Assembly: GCA_014529385.2 (NCBI GenBank)
Contig: CM043952.1
Location: 156,893,057-156,957,056 of the forward strand
Direction of reading: 5' to 3'
DNA: 64,000 nucleotides
Source of the DNA: Adiantum capillus-veneris
Lineage: Eukaryota > Streptophyta > Polypodiopsida > Polypodiales > Pteridaceae
Part shown: one piece after another, positions 34,040-43,329 of the stretch
Numbering within the stretch: the stretch's first letter is position 1
How the letters are laid out: every line of letters begins with the position of its first letter
The notes under the pieces: generated by a model
Told to the model about the DNA's origin: nothing
The model's database searches: none
The model's input: only the letters and a program-made list of their open reading frames with translations
Translations under genes and position numbers: made by a program

Positions 34040-34800
34040 ACTATGAAGTGTCTGGGGGTGAAGCATGGTAGTTGTTGTGGTCATGCCTGGTCAATTCAAT
34101 TGTAGAGCGATGAAATAGCAATATTTCCAATGATGCCGCTCTTTGTTTGATTGTCAGGTTTTTGGGAAATATTTGGGTTGTCTGTAGCACTTTTGGAGTA
34201 GAATCAGTATCTGGATTCTTCTTTACATTGTTATCCTTTTTTATAATCCAAATCTGCTTCCGATTTGCTTGTGCTTGCCACAAACTCTTTGCTACCCAAA
34301 TTTGCTTGACTTTAGGTTGTGATGTCTCTGTTCTTGAGTACTTAGGATTCTCTGTTGATTGTACTCAAGGGAGTTTCTGCTTACAAATCTTTGGAATCCA
34401 AATTTCCTTGCTATGGCTTTGTGCTGTAATCAACTTCTTTGGAATCCAGATCTGTTTCATTGAATTTGACTGTCTGAAATCACTCTGTTGTCTAGTGTTG
34501 AAGACTTTGTTTTCCACCTTTGTTCTCTCTGGCACAACCTTCTTTGTCCTCCATACCAACTTTGAGTCTGTCTTTATCCAAGGTTGAGCTGTGATTTTAT
34601 TTTCTGTCTTCTTTACCCATTTCTGAGAGTTCTTCGTTGAGGAGCATTCCTATTTTGTAGAAGTGGCTTTTGGTTGCCATTGCTCCTTCTTAGTCTCTTT
34701 AGGTCGTTTACCCTTGTCATTGGATTCGTCAGCTTGCACCTGTACGGTTGCTTTGGAGAACGAAATTGATTGACTTTCCTCCTCATATTTGATGTTAACT
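34040..34800 (-). pseudogene. Lys/Gln-rich tail with repeated Trp motifs (element C)
   Basis: One minus-strand frame is open over most of this interval (two stops) and follows the second retropepsin-like domain. It begins VNIKYEEESQSISFSKA and is rich in K, Q, T and S. It carries a recurring motif K-[QE]-I-W-[IV]-x-K: KQIWIPKK, KEIWIPKI, KQIWVAKS, KQIWIIKK, plus related WVKK and VWRTKK. The frame ends near 34040, close to the purine tract. Basic Trp-containing repeats can bind nucleic acid, but function is not inferable. It may be the C terminus of the element C polyprotein or part of an older element. Confidence 0.55.
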
Positions 34801-35200
34801 GAATTAGAGCTCCAATCATCGCATTAAATTGCTTTTTCCATGGTTATCCTAGCAACAACGGATGTTGCGTAGCTTTGTCTTCAACCACATAAAACATATG
34901 CGGATACACATATTAATTTATCTGTATGTGCAGTACTGTGCATCCGATTGCTTTAATTGAGTGTTCTGAATAACTCTTCAACTCTTGTTTGGTAGTTTGC
35001 AGCTTAGTGTCATGTTTCAATTTCTTGTACAAACTGACTAAAAGTAGGTTAGCTTGTGCTCCTGAATCCAATAGTGCTTTGGCTTTAACCTGGTTTGTGC
35101 CCATTTTGACCTCGATGATGGGTTCTACTTTGTCTTCACCCATTTTAGAAACACTGACTGCGTTTATTCGTAAGGCTCCTTCATTGCGTTATCTCTGATG
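34800..35200 (-). pseudogene. Second retropepsin-like domain, downstream of integrase (element C)
   Basis: The open stretch 34913-35143 reads EPIIEVKMGTNQVKAKALLDSGAQANLL, the N-terminal half of a retropepsin with an intact D-S-G active-site triplet. After one stop, the C-terminal half follows in frame: FYVVEDKATQHPLLLG then W near 34840, matching the I/LLG.DW-like end of retropepsins. Upstream is a predicted coiled, charged stretch (IVEEAQAEAKERMDKK). This lies 3' of the integrase C terminus, whereas the normal gypsy protease of this element sits 5' of RT at 40810-41472. A similar fragment (GGINVNAVANTGARIN) occurs in the related relic at 49205-49440. Confidence 0.65.
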
Positions 35201-35279
35201 CAGTAGTATTTTTTTATCCATTCTTTCTTTTGCTTCCGCTTGTGCTTCCTCAACAATCCTTTTCTTTTTCTAAAGTCAC

Positions 35280-36980
35280 AGCTTATCTTGATGTATTTTG
35301 AGAAGCATCTCTTGGGTTAGTGGCACATGATACTTCTTCAATCTGCATCCACTAATCCAGTTTGGCATTTCTTCTCTGTCTAATGTAGCAAGCTTGACGG
35401 ACCCACTTGGTGATAGATCTTTAATCACAAGAGGTCCCATCCCTCGCTTTTTAAGTTTTTTTGCATGCTGTTTTAGAGTGTATACTAGGACAAAGTCCCC
35501 AATCTTAAACTCTTTAGTTCACACATGCTTATCAAAGAACTCTTTTTGTCGCCTTTTTTTAGCATAGATTGAAGCCATGGCTTTTAAGCGAAGCTCATCT
35601 AGCTTTTCAAGGTCGTCTATTCTATCTGAAAGCTCATTTCCTGTCCACTCTAATTCCTTAGCTATTCTCAGTGTTGGACTTAAAAATTCTATTGGTAAAG
35701 TAGCATTCAAACCAAAAACCATGTTGTATGGGGTCGTTCCTATGGATGTTTTATATGCTACCCTATACGCCCATAATGCCGAATGCAATTTCAGGTCCCG
35801 ATCAGTTCTCGACTCAGATACAATCTTTGTAAGGACCGTGCATATGGTTTTGTTCATCGCTTTAGCTTGTCCATTGGCTTGTGGATGATATGGAGCTAAT
35901 TTGCGAATATTACCATGAATTCGTCTAGAAGGGTTTTTTTCTCTTCATTTATGAAGAGTGTGCCTCGATCACTCACAATTTCTATTGGTAATCCATATCG
36001 TACAAAGACGTATTCATACAGAAATTGTGCCGTGCTCCTAGCATCTGCTTTTTGAGTTGCTTTTGCCTCAACCCACTTTGTTAGATAGTCCGTCGCCACA
36101 ATGATGTATTGTGCATGTGTCCTGTATGCAGGAGGTGAGATAGGTCCAACATAATCAATCCCCCATTTTGCAAAGGCTCTTGCTCCCATCATTGGCCTGA
36201 GCAGCATATCATCTCTTTTAAGTGGTACTTTTGTCCACTGACAGTCATCACATCGTTTTACGTATTCCTCAGTGTCCATGTGTAATGTCAGCCACCATAT
36301 TCCTACAGCTAAGACAATTTTTGTTGTCTTATCACCTGAGAAATGGCCTCCACCTACTCCTCCATGAGCTTGCTCTAGGATTATCACATACTCTGACTCT
36401 GATGCGCATATCCTAAGCTGGTTGTCCTTTCCTCTCTTATAGAGTTGATTTCCTATTAAAGCGTAATCTTGCGCTTCTGTCTGTACAGCTCTCTGACGCG
36501 CTTTTGAGGTTCCCTCTGGAAAAGTTCTATTTGCGAGATATTCAACAATATATTGACTCCATTCAGGAGCGATCATTATCTGATACAATGTTGAATACTC
36601 AGCTGGCGGTTTTGACGAACATGTATTACATACTGTGACATATTCATGTACACACTCTTTCATTCCTGGCCAGTAGACTCACAATTGTAACAGATTCCTG
36701 TACGTGTTCCTTCTTGAACAATGAAATGCACATTCCTGAACATGTGCTTCTCGCAGATATATGTTATATTCTTCAGGATTGATGCATAACCTTGAAATGT
36801 TATCGGTTCCTAAGTGATACAACCTTCCTACAATCAACTCAAGACTTTTGGATTGCTGAATAGTAACTTGTTTCTGGTTGTATTCTTTTCTATCAAACTC
36901 TCCTTCATAGGTTAATAGACTAACAACATCCTGAGACCACTTTGGTATCATTTCTATGTTGAATAAGTACGCATCTGGCA
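35280..36980 (-). pseudogene. Integrase with tandem H2C2 zinc modules (element C)
   Basis: Two consecutive zinc-binding modules precede the catalytic core. Module 1: EAHVQECAFHC then VYWPGMKECVHEYVTVCNTC (histidines near 36747 and 36726, cysteines at 36630 and 36621), with one in-frame TGA at 36679-36681. Module 2: EQAHGGVGGGHFSG then EYVKRCDDC (about 36370-36230). Each is preceded by a matching lead-in (IPKWSQDVVSLL...LIVGRLYHLG and APEWSQYIVEYL...LIGNQLYKRG), so the whole block of roughly 120 residues is duplicated. The core has D in WGIDYVGPI and D in VSDRGTLF; the third catalytic residue is Lys (GQAKAMNKT near 35870) where Glu is expected. The C-terminal region (35857-35280) reads PYNMVFGLNATLP through GCRLKKYHVP. 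Confidence 0.88.
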
Positions 36981-36989
36981 TGTCGTCAT

Positions 36990-37437
36990 CTACACCTATA
37001 GGATCTTCTCCATTCGACAACCTTGAAAGGTGATCCGCTCTAAGATGTGTCTTTCCTTTCTTTACTACTACCGTGAAGTCGAATTCTAATAAGATGATGA
37101 ACCACCTCACTATCCGTCCCGTATTGCATGGTTTTTGCACTAGGTAGAGCAAGGCTTGATGATCTGTGAAAAACACAAATTTATTGGCTAGAAGATAATG
37201 TCGAAATTTCTTCACAGCATAAATTATTCCTAATCCCTCTCGCTCTGTTGTTGTGTAATTCCTTTCAGCATTGTTGAGTTGTCAACTAGCATAGCAGATT
37301 GGAAAATCCATCCTTCTTCTGGCTGAGCCAGGATGCATCCTATTGCATATGCCGAAGCATCTATATGCACATGGAATATCTTCTCTCAATCTGGTGATTT
37401 CAAGACTGAAGCAGTTTTGAGTGCCTCTTTCAGTTTC
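36990..37437 (-). pseudogene. RNase H domain (element C)
   Basis: Begins at the T2 right-hand junction in element sense and reads VHIDASAYAIGCILAQ (first Asp near 37360), TEREGLGIIYAVKKFRHYLLANKF (Glu) and FFTDHQALLYLVQKP (Asp near 37165), ending THLRADHLSRL. One stop near 37375 and a small frame change near 37280. All expected acidic residues are visible. Confidence 0.85.
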
Positions 37438-37441
37438 TTAA
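37438..37441. repeat. TTAA target-site duplication, left of T2
   Basis: TTAA abuts the first base of T2 and is repeated at 38770-38773. Confidence 0.85.
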
Positions 37442-38769
37442 CACTAGGTTGGTAATGGGACACTTTTATGTCCTAGGACACTTTTATGTCCTGTTAAGTG
37501 ACCATTTTCCTTGAATTATGTCAAGAGTTTCAAAATGGATTTTGAGGTGCTATCTGTCTAGAAAGTTGTCTCATGAACTAAAAAAAACTCGACATTTTTT
37601 TGGAATATGAATTCCATCTTTAACCTTGTCCTTGCACAACATTTCACAACCTAAACTGTGTGAAAAAACGGGTCCTGTTTTTGGCTTTTTTCAACTTTTT
37701 GCAACTATACGACTCTAGAATTCATGTTTGTGAGGTCTATAATTCTAGAGAACTGTCTTTAGTAGTCCTCAACATGTACTAATGCTTCTAGGGAGAAATA
37801 AATGTTAAAGTTGTAAGTTATGACCAAATTACAAAAATTGTCAAATCCTGTTTTTTAGCCAATTTTAGCTCTTCTATGATTTTTTTGGTGGCTTTCATGA
37901 TATCCAAATGCAGTTTTGATTTTCTATGTCGCATATTGTAACATAAAGCTAATATTCCTTGAGTTTTGGGGCACCTAATACCCTATTTTGCATAGTAGAC
38001 AACGATGGTTGATTTTTTCAATTATAGAAGAAAATGAAACATTCTAGTATATCAAGTATAGCTTTTTCAATATTGTTAGTTTCTTGTGGCAACTACATGC
38101 ATTTTGTAGGTAGTAACCATATGTAGTCATAAGGATCAAAATTTGGCTAGATATTGAATACTTTCTATGGGATTCTACAACGCATAATGTTGAACCCAGT
38201 TTTTTCATGTTTGCTGTATTTAGCACTTCATCTTTGTCCCCAAGATTCCCCTTGGTAAGAGATGTATTATTCTTTTGACATGCTCCATGGATCCTTATGA
38301 ACCTAAAGGACAATAGGGAACTAAGAAAACATGGATATATTATTTGTATTGAGCGTTGCTATATCAGGTTTGCAGAATGGTAAAAATTCAACTTTTTAGT
38401 ACCTATTTCTTTTGGCAAAACAAAAAATAGTGAGTGAGAAGCAATCATATGTTCTGATCACCAACCCATTGAAGTTAACTAGGGAATTTATCTCAAGTCC
38501 TACAAAAATCCCTAATCTTATTTTTATGCAACAAAACGTAAGAAATGATTGTTTTGATGAAAATGTACTGGTCCGTCAACTTTGGAGGCTTGGTGTGACC
38601 AAAAGATGAGAAATTTTACAAGTTTCTTATTTTTTCCATGTGTAGTAGGCCTTGAACTATAACCTCATGAAAGGATTTTACAAAATGAGTGGATCTACTA
38701 TGGTTTTGGAGGTTTTTTTCAAAACCCTGAAAGGACACTTTTATGTCTTGTTAGGTTACCAACCTAGTG
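37442..38769. mobile_element. T2: second copy of the TTAA-flanked TIR transposon (1328 bp)
   Basis: Inverted ends CACTAGGTTGGTAA at 37442 and the matching reverse complement ending at 38769, flanked by TTAA at 37438-37441 and 38770-38773. Subterminal GGACAtaaaagTGTCC palindromes are present at both ends. The sequence is the reverse complement of T1 over its length with moderate divergence. Its ends match each other but differ from those of T1 (GTTGG instead of AATGG after CACTAG). Removing T2 with one TTAA gives an uninterrupted element C frame across the site (C-E-E-S-I-K-K-L-K), exactly the residues expected between RT and RNase H. Confidence 0.92.
38284..38640 (+). pseudogene. Counterpart in T2 of the T1 reading frame
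   Basis: Sequence corresponding to 1841-2218 of T1. It begins ATGGATCC..TATGAACC and has early stops (for example TAG within the first 15 codons). An open segment at 38412-38609 (KQKIVSEKQSYVLITNPLKL) aligns with the middle of the T1 frame. Antisense to host element C. No family recognised. Confidence 0.4.
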
Positions 38770-38773
38770 TTAA
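38770..38773. repeat. TTAA target-site duplication, right of T2
   Basis: Second TTAA, directly after the last base of T2. Confidence 0.85.
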
Positions 38774-39646
38774 TGGATTCCTCACACTCCTCTGTCCATT
38801 CCAAATTCACTATTAGCCTGTAAAGTGGTTGGCCTATTATAGCGTACATGTAAATGAATCGTCTATAATATCCACAATGTCCCATAAATCTCTGCACTTG
38901 TTTTGCGTTGGTTGGTCTAGGCATATCCACTATTACTTTTATCTTTTCCATATCCGTGGATATTCCGTTATGTGAGACAATATGTCCCAGAATTCTGCCT
39001 TATCGGACCATAAACACACAGGATTGAGACAAATGCGATATGTCCTACATTTCTCGAATACCTTTTTTAGGTGTTCTAGATGTTCATCTCTTAGAAGAGA
39101 GTGTACACACAAATCATCCATGTATATTTCTAGAAACAACCTCAAGTACTCTTTGAATGCATGCGTCATCAACCTTTGGAATGTTGCGAGAGCATTAGTT
39201 AAACCAAACGGCATAACTCGATACGCATAAATTCCCCACTCCGTTGCAAAAGCTGTTTTGTGTTGATCCTCTAGCGCAATGGCAAGCTTATTATATCCTG
39301 AAAATCCATCTAGAAAGGAATATGCTCTTTTCCTCGATACACGTTCTAGAACATGATCAATTATCGGTGGCAAGGGATAATTGTCCCTGATTGTAGCAGC
39401 ATTTACTTTCTTCAAATTGACACACGCTCGGAGTTTCCCGTTTTTCTTAGGCACTACCACAATCGGAGATACCCAGTCCGCGTGTTCAATCTCATATATG
39501 AATTCAGCTTCCATTAGCTTGTCTATTTCTTCTTTGATTCGCTTAGCAAACGTGTCATTATACGTGTACGGTCTCTGTTTGTTAGGCTTAACATCTTGTT
39601 TCAATGGAATAGTGTGTTGGCGTATTGATGGATCGACTCCTTTCAA
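38774..39646 (-). pseudogene. Reverse transcriptase (element C)
   Basis: Well-preserved RT palm and fingers: IKEEIDKLMEAEFIYEI, SPIVVVPKKNGKLRACVNLKKVN, PLPPIIDHVLERV, YSFLDGFSGYNKLAIA, VMPFGLTNALATFQRLM, and the catalytic YMDD in LEIYMDDLCVHS. A frameshift near 38945 separates it from the thumb/connection stretch (QRFMGHCGYYRRFI, LEWTEECEESI) that runs to the T2 insertion. Sequence style differs from elements A, B and F (YMDD rather than FFDD), supporting a separate lineage. Confidence 0.92.
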
Positions 39647-39658
39647 GTCCTTGTACGA

Positions 39659-40861
39659 CTATGCAAACGCATCCCTGTATTCTCTAAGAAGACTCAAAAG
39701 TCTCTCTTCTTTTTCTGGAGACAAATTTGTAGCTATGTATACCGGTCTCGGTTCCTCTCCTGGAGCTACTAAATCAACCTTTTTAGCGTCCTCCAATCCA
39801 TCATAGGATTCGTTCTCCTTTCTTTCTCTGATAGGCTGGGTTAATATCACCTTCTTATCCTCTATCGTAAATTTCCTGTAGTGAGAGGGAACATCCATGT
39901 TTCCCTTGATATTGGCGTTTTCATCCTCACCACTCTCGATTTCAGTCGTCCAAACTTCTTGCAGAGTTTTCTTTAACTCTCTGTACTTGTTTTGGCATTC
40001 TAATTTGGACTCTTTGTTTTCCTTGTTTCTCATGTTCTTTTCCATTTTATCTGTTTCGGTTTTCATTTCACTGGGTTGAACTCGATTTCTTGAGCTTCGT
40101 TTGTCTTTCCGTGAGCTCGTTTCTACATTTCCTCTCATTCTTCCAGAAATCTTGTCCTTGACACAATCTTCCGTCTTTACTAGCATTAAGAATTGGTTTT
40201 TCCCTCTTATCCTAGGCATCAGATTGTTTCTAACCCCTTTCATTTTTCTCTTTTCTCTGTAGCGTTTCTGGCGTTTTTCAGTTTGATTTGGAAAGTCATA
40301 GAATCTGACATCCTTTATGGTTTCCTCGTTCTCGCTTGAGTTGTCTGTGGACTCATTGTCAGCTTCATTTTCCCATTCTGGAAGATCGGGAATGTCGTGA
40401 AACATCTCCTCTTCATCTTCCTCGTCTGGTGTATCATTCTGTTCAGTCTCTTTTTCGAGTACAGCTCTCATCATGAAGTACGGAACCACATCATATCCAT
40501 CTTTATCACAGAACTTCGTTGTGGGACCATCTTGGATGGCACAAACATCTAGGGTTGCTAGAATGTGTGTCCATTCTAATGATTCAAGTGCATCCTCTGG
40601 AAAGGGTTCATCTATATAAGTTTCGTCTTCAATTCCCCTTTCTAAAACACATTCTTCGCGCTTCAGACTTCCACAGTTTGAAGCTCCACACATCCATAAC
40701 TCTTTGGGTTTGCCTAACCAAGTTGGAAACTCTGATCCTGCTAAAGTAGCTGAATCAAACTCTTCAACTAGTGTTCGGTTCACATCCTTGTAGCTATGGT
40801 CTTTTAGGTTCACACGAGTAGTGGTTTCATATGTCTCAAGTATATGTGGTCGTAACCCCAA
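39659..40861 (-). CDS. Long charged linker between protease and RT (element C)
   Basis: Open for 400 codons on the minus strand. Starts MGLRPHILETYETTTRVNLKDHSYKDV and contains a block WTHILATLDVC (residues about 95-105), an acidic stretch (PDEEDEEEMFHDIPDLPEWE), and a long Lys/Arg/Glu-rich low-complexity part, ending LSPEKEERLLSLLREYRDAFA just before RT. The last 20 or so residues are the standard lead-in to gypsy RT; the rest is not a family I recognise. The front part (NLKDHSYKDV..RT..EFD, and a W-T-[HQ]-I-L block) is conserved in the decayed relative at 48590-48900, so it is a genuine family feature. Probably part of the Pol polyprotein rather than an independent gene. Confidence 0.7.
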   Translation of the reverse strand: MGLRPHILETYETTTRVNLKDHSYKDVNRTLVEEFDSATLAGSEFPTWLGKPKELWMCGASNCGSLKREECVLERGIEDETYIDEPFPEDALESLEWTHILATLDVCAIQDGPTTKFCDKDGYDVVPYFMMRAVLEKETEQNDTPDEEDEEEMFHDIPDLPEWENEADNESTDNSSENEETIKDVRFYDFPNQTEKRQKRYREKRKMKGVRNNLMPRIRGKNQFLMLVKTEDCVKDKISGRMRGNVETSSRKDKRSSRNRVQPSEMKTETDKMEKNMRNKENKESKLECQNKYRELKKTLQEVWTTEIESGEDENANIKGNMDVPSHYRKFTIEDKKVILTQPIRERKENESYDGLEDAKKVDLVAPGEEPRPVYIATNLSPEKEERLLSLLREYRDAFA

Positions 40862-41472
40862 TCCTGGACCATTTTCAATTGTCTCATGAACAGTCTTCCA
40901 AGTATAATATCATAGTTATTCTCCTTGCCAAAGTCAACAATAGCAAAAGTATGCTCGTACTCAATTCCGCAAGAAGTCACTACGACTTTCTCTAATAGTC
41001 CCAAAGGTCTCTCCATATGTCCGTCCGTTAGTTGGAGTTTCAACCTCGTTTTTCTTATCGCCGGTTTCTCCCATTTTTTCCAGATTTCTTTCGTAGCAAT
41101 GGCTACCCCAACCCCGTTGTCAAGTATTGCCATCGTGTTAACTCCCTGGAATTTAACTCGTAAAGTTGTATTCCCCTCTTCTCCTTCGCAATACTCTCCG
41201 ACCTTGTTCAAAGGTACAGGCTTAGCGTTTTTTTGTGGCTTACGCAGCTCTCGTATGCCCTCTTGCATTTTTGTAGTTGGGTCTTTTATCCCAAATTTCT
41301 CCAAGCATTTTCCTACAGCTGCACACATGTTTGGTCGTAGTCTCAAACGCTTAGCTAGGGTGATAGTGCATGTCACTAGTGTTGAGAAAATCTCTATCAA
41401 TCCTCGTGAGGGAAGCGCTCTAATCTCAGATTTTGCTTCGTATTCTCCTAAGTATGAAGGTAAGGTATTCAA
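40810..41472 (-). pseudogene. Retropepsin (first protease) of element C
   Basis: Aspartic protease that would process the polyprotein. Motifs in order: TTLRVKFQGVNTMAILDNGVGVAIA, where the active-site triplet is D-N-G instead of D-T/S-G; a flap-region equivalent; and NNYDIILGRLFMRQL, the I-I-L-G-R motif near the C terminus. It overlaps the next open stretch by about 50 bp because of a frame change near 40860. The altered triplet suggests an inactive enzyme in this copy. Confidence 0.82.
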
Positions 41473-41497
41473 CGAATGAGTTTTACTCTCTACTGTT

Positions 41498-42039
41498 CTA
41501 ACAGAGCCTCCATCTCCCCACTAAGAATGCAAATCTAAGTCCTGCCTCAAATTCCTCTATGGGAGGATTCCTGATGTCCTTTTCCCCATTAGTCTGATTA
41601 GCTTGACAACTCAGCTCATTTGCAAAGTTTGTCTCTCTCACTTGTTTCCAAAACTCATTGTAATCCTCATCTCTTCCGTAAGACCTCTGTATCACAGGAT
41701 GAAAACTCTCTATTTCTTGATCTGTTATGTTCATCACTATATGTTCATCCCCGTGCATTTTTTCAGGCTTTTGTGCACTATTAGGCTTTTCAACTACCCG
41801 TGAGAGGACAGTCTCTTGATGAATTGGTTTTCCGCTCCACAATTCATTGGTTCTCTAGGTGGTTCTAACAAGGCTTGTGCAGTCTCGATCATTCTTTGAC
41901 ACATTTCGAGTCTCTGCTTTTCCAATTCTGCGTTTGGATAAGTCAACCACCTTTGTTCTTGTGTTTGGTTGCTCTTTAATCTTGCTTCGTAAGCTCTCAT
42001 CAGTGCATCCAATGGTTCGTGTACTTTGTCGACTAACAC
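41498..42039 (-). pseudogene. Gag-protease spacer (element C)
   Basis: Two overlapping frames (41794-42039 and 41498-41842) form a frameshifted segment between the gag zinc knuckles and protease. The first has a coiled, charged character (LDALMRAYEARLKSNQTQEQRW, LEKQRLEMCQRMIETAQALLE). A similar stretch (MEATKLEAYKKLVRITQIMLE) occurs at about 47597 in the plus-strand relic. No known domain. Confidence 0.6.
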
Positions 42040-42177
42040 TGATCCCCCTTAGCTCACGCTCGTTGTCTCTTTGACGCTCTTCAGTTTCGACTTTTCAGAG
42101 TCCATTTCCCGTATTCCATTTTGACTCTCAATTTTCTCTAATCTGTCTTTTGTTTGTTTTAATTCCTCAGCTAGAAT

Positions 42178-43329
42178 CTAGTCTTGCTGTTCTTTTTTCA
42201 GTTTCATGTGTGCTTTCCTAGCTTTCCATGTGTTTCTATGGCTTCGTCGTCCTTGACTAGCCAATTCAATCTCTGACTTTCCATTCTCTGGTTCTCTAGT
42301 GGTTTTCTTTGCTTGAGCTCTAGTAACAACTTGCGTTGGTATCAAAGTTTCATTTTCAGACCCACTGCTAGTAGGAATCGACTCTAGCATGTTCAATGTC
42401 GTCTTTTGCACTTTGTTGGGATTCTTTGAACAATCCTCAATGAAGTGAGTGACACCACACTCTGTGCAATATGCATTTATTCTAATGATCTCTGTGTGTG
42501 GAAAAACATTCATGAAATGTTCACCTCCACACTTATAATAGGGTCCTAATGTAGGTCTTTGTGTCCCTTGATTTGCCCTTTGTGGATAAGCTGGTCTTTG
42601 GCCTGACAACCGTCCATGAGCTATGAACATAAGTGTTCTTGCGTCCAAGCTATACCTCTCTTCATCTGAGGCGTGTGCGGCTATTGGTGGTCCAACATTT
42701 TCCATCATGCTCCAAGGTTTTGGTTGTTTTGGTTCTTCAGGTGGCTAATACACAGTAGGAGCCATGAGTGCACTGGAATCTTCGTAATAAGTCTGAACAA
42801 GCACTAAAGCTTGTTCTTCCTGATTCTCTAGGGTGGGTGCATATCTAATGACCACTGGTCTCGCTCCTGGTAAAGGTGGTTGTTGCCCCAATACCGGCTG
42901 TGGTCTTTCTATCCCCATAGGTCCTAGTACGTTTCTCGTTGGGTATCGAGGTACTAGATGTACCTGAGGTGGTGCTATTTGAGCTGGAGGCACATACTGA
43001 CACTCCTTCACATAAACCTTGTTGTAATAGCACTCCTCTGTTGAGTGATTCGTCCATTTTTGTTCAATCGCACACCATTTCGTTAGTTTAGGAATTGGTT
43101 TAGGGTATGGTGCTAATCTCCTTATAGCATCCTCTATCATTTGTTCCATATTCGGCACTGTTGTTGTTTGGACATTCTTCTTAGTGGTGGTCTCGCTAGC
43201 TACGGATGATGAGCTACTAGATGCAACATCCGTATCTATTGTCACCTCTCCATAAACCACACAGTCATCCACTAAGTACAATGCTTCTCTGGTCACTTGC
43301 TCAAAACTTGTACAAGCTTTTAGGTGCAA
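42178..43329 (-). pseudogene. Gag C-terminal region with zinc knuckles (element C)
   Basis: Carries three cysteine/histidine clusters: CAIEQKWTNHSTEEC (about 43070), CGGEHFMNVFP (about 42520) and YCTECGVTHFIEDCSKNP (about 42460), the last matching CX2CX3HX4C. These are nucleocapsid-type RNA-binding knuckles. The segment is Pro/Gln-rich between clusters, as usual for gypsy Gag. Stops near 42745 and 42708 separate the pieces. Confidence 0.75.
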
